Below, in pieces: positions 1 through 5,492 of a stretch of DNA of 6,084 nt. Made by a program: the position numbers and the translations under genes. The DNA is taken from positions 1-6,084 of the forward strand of contig DAOWJH010000113.1 in assembly GCA_030640495.1 (NCBI GenBank), read 5' to 3'. The first letter of the stretch is position 1, and the number at the start of each line of letters is the position of its first letter. A model generated the notes under the pieces. That model ran no database searches and had not been told where the DNA came from. It saw only the letters and a list, made by a program, of their open reading frames with translations. Origin of the DNA: Dehalococcoidia bacterium. GTDB lineage: Bacteria > Chloroflexota > Dehalococcoidia > Dehalococcoidales > DAOWJH01.

Positions 1-1
1 C

Positions 2-91
2 TTACCAGATAACTATAAAGTTGATTGGAGAGGGAAGGATATAAAGCGATTAGTGCATTACTATCTAAATTTGGGTAATCTAATTACCTAA
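2..91 (+). CDS. Possible 3' end of a rightward hypothetical gene (partial, cut by window start)
   Basis: An open frame enters from the left edge and runs 29 codons to a TAA at 89-91. It reads LPDNYKVDWRGKDIKRLVHY followed by YLNLGNLIT. I do not recognise the family. The composition is Lys/Tyr/Asn-rich and AT-rich, unlike the GC-richer genes to the right. All three leftward frames close quickly near the tRNA, so a rightward gene is the only coding option here. The stop lies 2 bp from the 3' end of the convergent tRNA-Ala. A 29-codon open stretch in AT-rich DNA can arise by chance, so this is weak. If real, its closeness to a tRNA 3' end would fit the edge of an integrated element, but no integrase motif is visible. 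Confidence 0.22.
   Translation, partial: LPDNYKVDWRGKDIKRLVHYYLNLGNLIT
74..88. repeat. Short perfect inverted repeat just downstream of the tRNA
   Basis: GGTAAT-CTA-ATTACC is a perfect 6-bp dyad with a 3-nt loop, 6 bp beyond the 3' end of the leftward tRNA-Ala. In the tRNA transcript it would form a compact hairpin followed by CAAATTTAG, which has no real U-run. It could be a weak terminator or a processing boundary, but it is not a canonical intrinsic terminator. On the plus strand it overlaps the last codons of the possible rightward gene. Confidence 0.35.
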
Positions 92-93
92 TG

Positions 94-166
94 TGGAGCT
101 GGGGGGATTCGAACCCCCTACCTTTTGACTGCCAGTCAAACGTTCTCCCAATTGAACTACAGCCCC
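94..166 (-). tRNA. tRNA-Ala, anticodon GGC
   Basis: The reverse complement folds into a complete 73-nt cloverleaf. The 7-bp acceptor stem is GGGGCTG paired with CAGCTCC. The D arm is GTTC-AATTGGGA-GAAC. The anticodon arm is TTTGA-CTGGCAG-TCAAA, with the GGC anticodon at 131-133. The variable loop is AGGTA, and the T arm is GGGGG-TTCGAAT-CCCCC. The third acceptor pair is G-U, the G3:U70 wobble that is the alanyl-tRNA synthetase identity element, so anticodon and identity agree. The discriminator base is A73. No CCA follows (the next bases are CAT), so the tail must be added after transcription. It should decode GCC and, by wobble, GCU. It is transcribed leftward, the same way as the gene behind it. 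Confidence 0.97.
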
Positions 167-184
167 ATAACTGCTACTTACATA

Positions 185-213
185 AATTTAGCAGAAAATA
201 ACAGGGAAGGCAA
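185..213 (-). promoter_or_regulatory. Candidate promoter for tRNA-Ala
   Basis: On the minus strand, TTGCCT (208-213) and TAAATT (185-190) are separated by exactly 17 bp, and TGC directly precedes the hexamer as an extended -10 (TGn). Each hexamer matches 4 of 6 sigma-70 consensus positions. The predicted start near 178 would give a 5' leader of about 12 nt to be trimmed by RNase P. The sequence match is modest; spacing and placement are the main support. Confidence 0.4.
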
Positions 214-269
214 GCCCAGAGCACTGTGGCGGTTCATCAAGCATTAGTTTGGAGAAGGCTAATCTGCGG

Positions 270-887
270 CTAGATAGGCACGCCCAGCGTTCTGAGTAGA
301 CTACCCAGCCCCCAGTAGCCAGCAGCGGCAACGCTTATTCCCTTAATCGTCTTACCCCCCCAGCAAATAAGAAAATACCTCCATATGCCGAAGCGGAGGG
401 CTCCAGCAGCCAAAGCCGCTGGATAGAAGAAGGGGTTGAGTACTGCTGAGAGAATAAATAAAGTTAACGAGCCCTTCCGCTCCATCAAGCTCATTAGCCG
501 CAAATAGTTGGTCTGAATTTTACCGTACCTGCTTCTATGGAGGGCTATCCCACCACCATAACCGGTCATATAGATAGTCAAACCACCTAAAGTTTCACCC
601 AAACCGGCAGCGGCACCAACAAACACCGGAGCCAGGTATGGAGCAAACGATGGTTTTAGCACCGTACCTAGAGCAAATACCACTGGTGTCATTGGCACTG
701 GAGCCAGAATAGTAGCTCCACCAAAAACACTGATAATAAAGGCTCCCAAATAGCCATACCCTTCAAGCCGTCGGACATCCTCCCAGAAGTAAATCAGAGC
801 CACCCCTACCAGTATAGTCAAGACGGCACCTATGATACCAAAGATATAGGCTCTCTTTGCCGAGCCTTTTTTTACCTTATGCTCCAA
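270..887 (-). CDS. VTT/DedA-like (SNARE-associated family) multi-pass membrane protein
   Basis: This 205-residue integral membrane protein has a short basic N-terminus (HKVKKGSAKR), which predicts a cytoplasmic N-end. A first helix spans about 13-35 and further hydrophobic segments lie at about 44-76, 84-110, 139-163 and 168-198. The Gly/Pro-rich region around 55-75 (FGGATILAPVPMTPVVFALG), the G-x-G-E-x-x-G-G stretch at 95-102 and the NPFFYP-AxxAGALRF segment at 151-166 resemble the VTT domain of DedA/TMEM41/VMP1-type proteins, some of which act as lipid scramblases or transporters. No substrate can be read from the sequence. The start is TTG at 885-887, chosen because GGGAGGT lies 7 nt upstream and no better in-frame start exists. 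It lies 84 bp behind clpC on the same strand and could be read through from that operon. A functional link to heat shock is not evident. Confidence 0.72.
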   Translation of the reverse strand: MEHKVKKGSAKRAYIFGIIGAVLTILVGVALIYFWEDVRRLEGYGYLGAFIISVFGGATILAPVPMTPVVFALGTVLKPSFAPYLAPVFVGAAAGLGETLGGLTIYMTGYGGGIALHRSRYGKIQTNYLRLMSLMERKGSLTLFILSAVLNPFFYPAALAAGALRFGIWRYFLICWGGKTIKGISVAAAGYWGLGSLLRTLGVPI

Positions 888-894
888 AGAATCA

Positions 895-901
895 ACCTCC
901 C
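895..901 (-). promoter_or_regulatory. Ribosome binding site fixing the TTG start of the membrane protein
   Basis: GGGAGGT on the minus strand ends 7 nt before the TTG at 887. It is the strongest Shine-Dalgarno sequence in the window and supports use of the rare start codon. Confidence 0.75.
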
Positions 902-930
902 AAAAATATAAAACTGCCTCTGAGGTAAAG

Positions 931-953
931 ATTCAATCTAACGGCAATTGAAT
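931..953. repeat. Inverted repeat between clpC and the membrane-protein gene
   Basis: ATTCAAT (931-937) and ATTGAAT (947-953) are perfect 7-bp arms around a 9-nt loop, 18 bp beyond the clpC stop. In the leftward transcript the hairpin would be AT-rich and is followed by CTTTACC, so it lacks the U-tract of an intrinsic terminator. It may be a weak 3'-end stabiliser or chance. No other terminator is seen behind clpC. Confidence 0.3.
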
Positions 954-971
954 GGTCAAGGGCTTTACCAC

Positions 972-3425
972 TCACCTGGCCGATTCTACAGCAGCCCTTA
1001 CTGTAAAGGTTAAACCATCATCACTGAGGTCACCTATAATCGTATCACCCGGGCTATATTCCCCACGTAATAGCTTGGTTGACAGCGGATTTTCCACATA
1101 TCGCTCAATGGCCCGCCTCAGCGGTCGTGCCCCATACTGGGGGTCATAACCAACCTTAACCAGCCATGATTTAGCTCTCTCAGTTAGTTCCACCCCCAAT
1201 TTACGGTCAGCCAGACGCCCCTGCAAATCCTTTATTAGTAAATCAACAATATTCCTGAGCTGGTCCTCGGTCAGCTCATGAAAAACTATAATCTCATCTA
1301 TCCGATTGAGAAATTCTGGGCGGAAGGTCTTCTTCATCTCGCCCAGCACCTTCTCTTTCATATTATCATAGCTCCGCTTACGGGTTTTGGCTTCATCTCT
1401 CTGGGCAGCAAAACCAATAGTCATATCACGCCTAATGAGTTCAACGCCAACATTGCTGGTCATAATGATTACAGAGTTCTTAAAATCTACCGTCCGGCCG
1501 TGACCATCGGTTAGCCGCCCATCATCCAGGATTTGGAGCAGGATATTAAACACATCAGGGTGTGCCTTTTCAATCTCATCCAGCAGGATGACCCGATAGG
1601 GGCGTCGCCTTACCGCCTCGGTAAGCTGTCCCCCCTCATCATAGCCAACATAGCCCGGTGGAGCACCAATAAGGCGTGATACCGTGTGCTTCTCCATATA
1701 CTCCGACATATCAAGGCGCACCATAGCATTCTCATCACCAAACAAAAACTGCGCCAGAGTGCGAGCCAGCTCGGTCTTGCCGACGCCAGTGGGACCCAAG
1801 AAGATAAGGCTGCCAATGGGGCGCCTCAGGTCCTTGAGCCCAGCTCTACCCCTCCTGATAGCTTCAGAAACGGCAACAACCGCCTCATCCTGATTTACCA
1901 ACCGGTCGTGAATCCGCTCCTCCATATGAAGCAGTTTCTCAGCTTCACCCTCAAGCATCTGGGACACAGGAATCCCCGTCCACTTAGAGATTAGCTGGGC
2001 AATATCCTCCTCGTCCACCGCCCCGTCAATCTTCTCCTGCTGAAGCCAACTGCTCTTAGCCTGGTTATACTCACCTTCCAGGCGCAATCTCTCCACCTTA
2101 AGCTGAGCGGCGTGTTCATAATCCTGCCGCTGGGAGGCAGCCTCCTCCTCATTAATTAACTGCTTGAGGCGCTGCTCCAGGGCTTTAACCTCGGGGGGTG
2201 CACTCTCAGTATCAATGCGCAGCTTACTGGCTGCCTCATCAATGAGGTCAATAGCCTTATCTGGCAAATACCTGTCCGAGATGTAGCGCTGACTCAACCG
2301 AGCTGCTGCCACCAGAGCCTGGTCACTAATTTTAATCTTATGGTGGGCTTCATATCTCGGGCGCAGCCCGTGAAGCATCTCAACCGTAGCCTCAACACTA
2401 GGCTCACCGATGAACACCGGTTGGAACCGCCGCTCCAGAGCCTTATCCTTCTCAATAAACTTACGATATTCATCAAGAGTGGTGGCACCGACACACTGCA
2501 ATTCACCATGAGCCAGTGCTGGCTTGAGCATATTACTGGCATCAATAGCCCCCTCAGCCGCCCCCGCCCCAACCACGGTATGAATCTCATCAATGAATAA
2601 TATTATCTCTCCCTGTGCCTGGCGAATCTCGTCCATCACTGCCTTGAGCCGCTCCTCAAACTCGCCGCGGAACTTGCTGCCAGCCACCAGCGCTCCCATA
2701 TCCAGAGCCATTACTCTGCGCCCCTTAAGGGAATCGGGGACATCATCAGCCACAATCTTCTGGGCTAGTCCCTCAGCAATGGCGGTCTTGCCCACTCCAG
2801 CGTCACCAACAATTACCGGATTATTCTTGGTGCGCCGGGTAAGTATTTGCATCACACGCTTAATCTCCTCATCCCGGCCGATAACCGTGTCGAGCTTACC
2901 CTGGCGGGCTAACTCAGTCAGGTCACGGCTATACTTCTCCAGGGAGCGATATTTACTCTCTGCCCTGGCATCAGTAACCCGGTGCCCACCCCGAATGCTT
3001 TGAAGGGCACGATACACCTTCTCCTGGTCAATACCAAAGTGATGAAGAATAGCCGCCACCTCTCCCTTCTCCTCCCCGGCCATAGCAATCAGCAGGTGCT
3101 CAGTGCCGACAAACTCATCTTTAAGTCTGTTAGCCTCAGCCGCTGCTGTCTCCAGAAGTTGAGCAATGCGTGGGGTAACATAAATTTGCCCTGTTTCATA
3201 AGTAACCTTTGGAGCTTTGTCTAAGCGCGCCTCAACCTGCTGTCTCACTACCTCAACATCAACGCCAAGCTCCGTCAAGATGTCACCGACTAATCCCGCC
3301 TGCTGCTGGAGCAGTGCCAGCAGGATATGCTCCACATCCCACTGGCTGTGGCGATACTGACGAACCAGCTCCTGAGATGAAGCCAACGCCTCCTGCGCCT
3401 GTTCAGTAAACCTCTCCTGCCTCAT
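972..3425 (-). CDS. clpC: ClpC-type AAA+ unfoldase (Clp protease ATP-binding subunit)
   Basis: This 817-residue HSP100 protein is a full-length hexameric unfoldase that threads proteins into ClpP. The N-domain (about 2-145) carries the double Clp_N repeat. D1 has Walker A GDAGVGKT (207-214), Walker B ILFIDE (275-280) and arginine-finger ERR (331-333). The middle domain (about 405-470) is short and has a UVR-like DYEHAAQLKVERLRLE motif, as in ClpC and unlike the longer ClpB coiled coil. D2 has Walker A GPTGVGKT (544-551), pore loop GAPPGYVGY (588-596), Walker B VILLDE (612-617), sensor-1 Asn658 and sensor-2 GARPLRR (765-771). The IGF tripeptide at 670-672 is the ClpP-docking loop absent from ClpB. 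The D1 pore loop reads KFRGEFEER, with Phe where Tyr is common. It is the last gene of the J-protein-hspR-clpC operon and starts 3 bp after the hspR stop. Annotation as ClpB would be the main alternative, which the M-domain and IGF loop argue against. Confidence 0.93.
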   Translation of the reverse strand: MRQERFTEQAQEALASSQELVRQYRHSQWDVEHILLALLQQQAGLVGDILTELGVDVEVVRQQVEARLDKAPKVTYETGQIYVTPRIAQLLETAAAEANRLKDEFVGTEHLLIAMAGEEKGEVAAILHHFGIDQEKVYRALQSIRGGHRVTDARAESKYRSLEKYSRDLTELARQGKLDTVIGRDEEIKRVMQILTRRTKNNPVIVGDAGVGKTAIAEGLAQKIVADDVPDSLKGRRVMALDMGALVAGSKFRGEFEERLKAVMDEIRQAQGEIILFIDEIHTVVGAGAAEGAIDASNMLKPALAHGELQCVGATTLDEYRKFIEKDKALERRFQPVFIGEPSVEATVEMLHGLRPRYEAHHKIKISDQALVAAARLSQRYISDRYLPDKAIDLIDEAASKLRIDTESAPPEVKALEQRLKQLINEEEAASQRQDYEHAAQLKVERLRLEGEYNQAKSSWLQQEKIDGAVDEEDIAQLISKWTGIPVSQMLEGEAEKLLHMEERIHDRLVNQDEAVVAVSEAIRRGRAGLKDLRRPIGSLIFLGPTGVGKTELARTLAQFLFGDENAMVRLDMSEYMEKHTVSRLIGAPPGYVGYDEGGQLTEAVRRRPYRVILLDEIEKAHPDVFNILLQILDDGRLTDGHGRTVDFKNSVIIMTSNVGVELIRRDMTIGFAAQRDEAKTRKRSYDNMKEKVLGEMKKTFRPEFLNRIDEIIVFHELTEDQLRNIVDLLIKDLQGRLADRKLGVELTERAKSWLVKVGYDPQYGARPLRRAIERYVENPLSTKLLRGEYSPGDTIIGDLSDDGLTFTVRAAVESAR

Positions 3426-3428
3426 AAA

Positions 3429-3737
3429 TCATTCACCCCTCATTCTCTCCAGCTCTGATTCCAGTTCCTCCATATGGCGCTGCACCTCAGTCATACGCTG
3501 AGCCAAACGCAGAACAACTTCCACCCCAGCCAGGTTAACCCCCAGGTCACCCATCAACGTCTTCACCTGCTTTAGACGGGCTATATCCCTCTCCGAATAG
3601 AGACGAATATTACCTGGTGACCGAGATGGGTCTATTATGCCCACTCTTTCATAATAGCGCAAGGTATAAGTTTGGACACCAACCATCCTAGCCGCTACAC
3701 TTATTACATAACAGGGTTCAGTGTTATCTAGATTCAT
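3429..3737 (-). CDS. hspR: HspR-like MerR-family heat-shock repressor
   Basis: This 102-residue protein opens with a MerR winged helix-turn-helix at about 10-78. YVISVAARMVGVQTYTLRYYE gives the helix-turn-helix (written here only as a guide to positions 10-30), followed by the wing RVGIIDPSRSPGNIRLYSER and the NLAGVEVVL segment (68-76) typical of HspR. A short C-terminal coiled coil (about 80-100, rich in Glu/Arg/Leu) would serve dimerisation. There is no ligand or metal domain and only one Cys (9), so it is not a metal-sensing MerR. In actinobacteria HspR uses DnaK as co-repressor and represses chaperone operons, including its own. Position between the J-protein (17 bp upstream) and clpC (3 bp downstream) supports an autoregulatory repressor of this operon. 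Its start ATG has GAGG 5 nt upstream. The family call is firm; the targets are inferred. Confidence 0.88.
   Translation of the reverse strand: MNLDNTEPCYVISVAARMVGVQTYTLRYYERVGIIDPSRSPGNIRLYSERDIARLKQVKTLMGDLGVNLAGVEVVLRLAQRMTEVQRHMEELESELERMRGE
3436..3440 (-). promoter_or_regulatory. clpC ribosome binding site inside the hspR 3' end
   Basis: AGGGG on the minus strand lies within the last codons of hspR, 10 nt before the clpC ATG. With only 3 bp between the hspR stop and the clpC start, this layout predicts translational coupling of clpC to hspR. Confidence 0.5.
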
Positions 3738-3741
3738 AATA

Positions 3742-3748
3742 ACCTCAC
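3742..3748 (-). promoter_or_regulatory. hspR ribosome binding site
   Basis: GTGAGGT occupies most of the 17-bp gap between the J-protein stop and the hspR ATG, with GAGG ending 5 nt before the start. It shows hspR is translated from the same message as the J-protein. Confidence 0.55.
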
Positions 3749-3754
3749 ATCTTA

Positions 3755-4681
3755 TTAGCCAGGACGAAGCTGGCTAAGCTGCTTAAATAGCTCCTTCTCC
3801 TGTGGCGACAGGTTGGTTGGCAATACCACATTCACCTTAGCCAACAGGTCACCACGGGAAGAGTTGCCTAAATGAGGCATACCCTGCCCGGCCAGGCGAA
3901 AGGCACGCCCATTCTGAGTTTCGGGCAGAATCTTTAGCGCTAGCTTGCCCTTAAGGGTAGACACCTGAACCTCACCACCCAGCACCGCCACCGTTAACGG
4001 AACTGATACCTCCACATATAAATTATCGCCTCTACGCTCAAATAAATGGTGTGGCTTAACCGAAATCACCAGGTAAAGGTCACCCCTAGTCCCGCCATAG
4101 CCTTGCTTCCCCTTACCGGCGATGCGAACCCGAGACCCGTTCCTGACCCCGGGTGGAATCTTAACCTCAAGGCGCTTACCAGCCCCGAGACTAATAAGGC
4201 GACTAGTCCCCCGAAAGGCTTCCTCCAGGGTTACCTCAACCGGAAAATCTACATCAAGTGCCTTATCCTCAGCCCAGACGTCTTCAGCATAACGCCGCTT
4301 AGCCCGAGGGCTGGCAGCCCCGGCACCAAAACCCCGGAGCAGGTCACCAAACAGGCTATCCAAGTCACCCTCACCAAAATGGAATTTGGTGCCACCGCCT
4401 TTGCTGAAGTTCCAGAACGGTGTCTGCTGTCCACCTGCCCTAGCAAACTGGTCAGCATACTGCCATTGGTCACCAAACTGGTCATACTTGCGCCGCTTCC
4501 CTTTGTCGGACAGAACCTCGTAAGCCTCGTTTATTTGCTTAAACCTCACCTCAGCCGACTTATCGCCAGGATTAACATCAGGGTGATGCTTTCGGGCTAA
4601 CCTACGGTAAGCCTGCTTTATCTCCTGCTCACTGGCACCCCGACTGACACCCAATATGCTATAGTAGTCCTTACCTGCCAT
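3755..4681 (-). CDS. cbpA: Type II J-domain co-chaperone (CbpA/DnaJ C-terminal domain protein)
   Basis: This co-chaperone stimulates DnaK ATPase and delivers substrates. From the ATG at 4681 it is 308 residues. The J-domain (5-69) starts KDYYSILGV and carries the HPD motif at 33-35. A Gly/Phe-rich linker (about 83-122, with FHFGEGDLDSLFGDLLRGFG) follows, then two C-terminal substrate-binding/dimerisation domains (about 140-300, with KIPPGVRNGSRVRIAGKG and GDLYLVI). The CxxCxGxG zinc-finger repeats of classical DnaJ are absent, which makes it the CbpA type. An in-frame GTG at 4693 would add four residues (MRGK). I reject it because it lacks a Shine-Dalgarno and would lie about 8 nt from the predicted transcript start, whereas the ATG has GAGGGG 4 nt upstream and gives the usual MAGKDYY beginning. 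It is the first gene of the hspR/clpC operon. No dnaK or grpE is in this window. Confidence 0.92.
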   Translation of the reverse strand: MAGKDYYSILGVSRGASEQEIKQAYRRLARKHHPDVNPGDKSAEVRFKQINEAYEVLSDKGKRRKYDQFGDQWQYADQFARAGGQQTPFWNFSKGGGTKFHFGEGDLDSLFGDLLRGFGAGAASPRAKRRYAEDVWAEDKALDVDFPVEVTLEEAFRGTSRLISLGAGKRLEVKIPPGVRNGSRVRIAGKGKQGYGGTRGDLYLVISVKPHHLFERRGDNLYVEVSVPLTVAVLGGEVQVSTLKGKLALKILPETQNGRAFRLAGQGMPHLGNSSRGDLLAKVNVVLPTNLSPQEKELFKQLSQLRPG

Positions 4682-4685
4682 CTTT

Positions 4686-4691
4686 CCCCTC
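4686..4691 (-). promoter_or_regulatory. J-protein ribosome binding site deciding the ATG start
   Basis: GAGGGG lies 4 nt upstream of the ATG at 4681 and overlaps the competing GTG at 4693. Initiation at that GTG would therefore sit on top of the binding site. The spacing is slightly short. Confidence 0.5.
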
Positions 4692-4707
4692 ACTCAATAT
4701 ATAAATT

Positions 4708-4737
4708 ATTATACATCATTTAACAGGGGATTGTCAA
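4708..4737 (-). promoter_or_regulatory. Consensus sigma-70 promoter of the J-protein-hspR-clpC operon
   Basis: On the minus strand, TTGACA (4732-4737) and TATAAT (4708-4713) both match consensus perfectly with an 18-bp spacer. The predicted start near 4701 gives a leader of about 20 nt to the ATG at 4681. So strong a housekeeping promoter suggests the operon is controlled by repression rather than by an alternative heat-shock sigma factor, consistent with the HspR gene inside it. Confidence 0.85.
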
Positions 4738-4751
4738 TAATTATTCAACAA
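4731..4751. promoter_or_regulatory. Candidate operator (7-7-7 imperfect dyad) over the operon -35 box
   Basis: The arms TTGTCAA (4731-4737) and TCAACAA (4745-4751) are separated by 7 bp and match as an inverted repeat at 5 of 7 positions. The spacer with its flanks contains the perfect palindrome AATAATTATT (4736-4745). The 7-7-7 geometry equals that of the actinobacterial HspR site HAIR (CTTGAGT-N7-ACTCAAG), though the arm sequence differs. The first arm contains the whole -35 hexamer, so a bound protein would block polymerase. Assignment to HspR is inference. Confidence 0.4.
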
Positions 4752-4774
4752 TTCTAATAAATTATTATAAGAAT
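4751..4774. repeat. 24-bp near-perfect dyad upstream of the operon promoter
   Basis: ATTCTAATAA (4751-4760) and TTATAAGAAT (4765-4774) match as inverted arms at 9 of 10 positions around an ATTA centre. The dyad abuts the one over the -35 box. It may be a second operator half or an upstream regulator site. As RNA it would be a weak A/U hairpin without a U-tract, so it is a poor terminator for the NUDIX gene. Confidence 0.45.
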
Positions 4775-4776
4775 AC

Positions 4777-4805
4777 TTGACAAATATTTATTAAGAAGGT
4801 ATGCT
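4777..4805 (+). promoter_or_regulatory. Possible rightward promoter antisense to the NUDIX gene
   Basis: TTGACA (4777-4782) and TATGCT (4800-4805, 4 of 6) are spaced by exactly 17 bp on the plus strand. Transcription would start near 4812 and run antisense into the NUDIX gene. The surrounding sequence is very AT-rich, so a chance match is likely. The TTGACAA copy may instead be another regulator half-site, since it repeats the arm at 4731-4737 in inverted orientation. Confidence 0.2.
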
Positions 4806-4821
4806 ATTAACTGGCTGGTAT

Positions 4822-5388
4822 TCACTCCCCCACAACCTGAGTGAAAATATCCAGAAACTGGTTTAGTATCCTAGCAGTGGCTCCCCAGATTACTCTCCCC
4901 TGATAGTTATAAAAGTAAGAGATAACCGCTGCACCGTCTATAATCTCAGTTTCCTGCCGCTGATAGCTGCTGTCCAGAAGCGCCGAGAGAGGCACCTCAA
5001 TTAGCTCCTCAATCTCTTCCCTATTCACCTGGAACTGATACGGCCAGGGAATCAGGGCAACAAAGGGGGAGATAATATAATTCGAAGTCCTGCTGATGGT
5101 GTCATCCAGCTCACCCAGTATTTCAACCTCCTCAGCCATCAAGCCTATTTCCTCAGCACACTCCCGCAAGGCAGTATTAACCAGCATCTCCTCTCCCTCT
5201 CGGGCTCCCCCGGGGAAGGATATCTGGCCTTTATGCTCCTTCACCTTCTCCGTCCGTTTGGTAAGCAGGATGTAATACTGCCCCTGTTTATAATAGATAG
5301 GCAGTAGAACTGCTGCTGATATTCGGCTAGCATCAACAATACGCCGCTTCTGTCTCAAGGAAAGGAGTTGTTTCAGCCTTTGTTTCAT
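4822..5388 (-). CDS. NUDIX hydrolase, CoA pyrophosphatase-like (NudL/NUDT7-8 type)
   Basis: From the ATG at 5388 it is 188 residues. The Nudix box fits GX5EX7REUXEEXGU exactly: Gly61, Glu67, Arg75-Glu76, Glu79-Glu80 and Gly82. The two Glu of EE and the Glu of RE bind metal. Immediately upstream is a NuCoA-type motif (LLTKRTEKVKEHKGQISFPG, 41-60), which in this family accompanies cleavage of coenzyme A or acyl-CoA to 3',5'-ADP and a phosphopantetheine. The late WGATARIL (168-175) also fits. Substrate specificity is inferred. The frame is open to a TTG at 5454 (210 residues), with another ATG at 5433. I prefer 5388 because family members begin about 25-30 residues before the first strand (SAAVLLPI), but none of the three starts has a good Shine-Dalgarno. 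The gene is divergent from pyrG and is followed 128 bp later by the heat-shock operon promoter. Confidence 0.85.
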   Translation of the reverse strand: MKQRLKQLLSLRQKRRIVDASRISAAVLLPIYYKQGQYYILLTKRTEKVKEHKGQISFPGGAREGEEMLVNTALRECAEEIGLMAEEVEILGELDDTISRTSNYIISPFVALIPWPYQFQVNREEIEELIEVPLSALLDSSYQRQETEIIDGAAVISYFYNYQGRVIWGATARILNQFLDIFTQVVGE

Positions 5389-5457
5389 AGCTGTGATAAT
5401 AACACCACCCCCCAGCCAATACAAACTGCCCATCAGAGGGGAATCAACTACCAAAAC

Positions 5458-5486
5458 TTGACAACCACACTTTGTCTGATTATAAT
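5458..5486 (+). promoter_or_regulatory. Consensus sigma-70 promoter of pyrG
   Basis: TTGACA (5458-5463) and TATAAT (5481-5486) match consensus at all 12 positions with the optimal 17-bp spacer. The predicted start is within AAAA at 5492-5495, giving a leader of about 143 nt before pyrG. The match is too good to be chance in this position. Confidence 0.88.
5479..5484 (-). promoter_or_regulatory. Possible leftward -10 for the NUDIX gene, sharing the pyrG -10
   Basis: The octamer ATTATAAT (5479-5486) is its own reverse complement, so a perfect TATAAT is also present on the minus strand. No convincing -35 lies 17 bp upstream (GGGGAG). A start near 5472 would give an 84-nt leader to the ATG at 5388. 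No better leftward promoter is visible in the divergent region. Confidence 0.4.
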
Positions 5487-5492
5487 GAATGA

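Noticed and set aside
2294..3409. Several 66-136-codon open frames on both strands within clpC
   Set aside because: They are shadows of a strongly conserved AAA+ gene, have low-complexity composition and lack start signals.
972..3425. Calling the large Clp ATPase ClpB, as might be expected beside HspR
   Set aside because: The middle domain is about 65 residues with a UVR-like motif rather than the long ClpB coiled coil, and D2 carries the IGF ClpP-docking loop.
3429..3737. HspR as a metal-responsive MerR regulator (CueR/ZntR type)
   Set aside because: There is only one cysteine, at residue 9 before the helix-turn-helix, and no C-terminal metal-binding loop; the NLAGVE segment and gene context fit HspR.
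4046..4600. A 184-codon rightward open frame opposite the J-protein gene
   Set aside because: It lies wholly inside a J-protein with full domain conservation on the other strand, has no recognisable motif or ribosome binding site, and its residues follow from the complementary codons.
4681..4693. GTG at 4693 as the J-protein start
   Set aside because: It has no upstream Shine-Dalgarno, overlaps the GAGGGG used by the ATG at 4681, and would sit about 8 nt from the predicted transcript start.
4806..4821. Terminator behind the NUDIX gene
   Set aside because: The sequence after the TGA (ACCAGCCAGTTAATAGC) forms no stable GC stem with a U-tract; read-through toward the heat-shock operon cannot be excluded.
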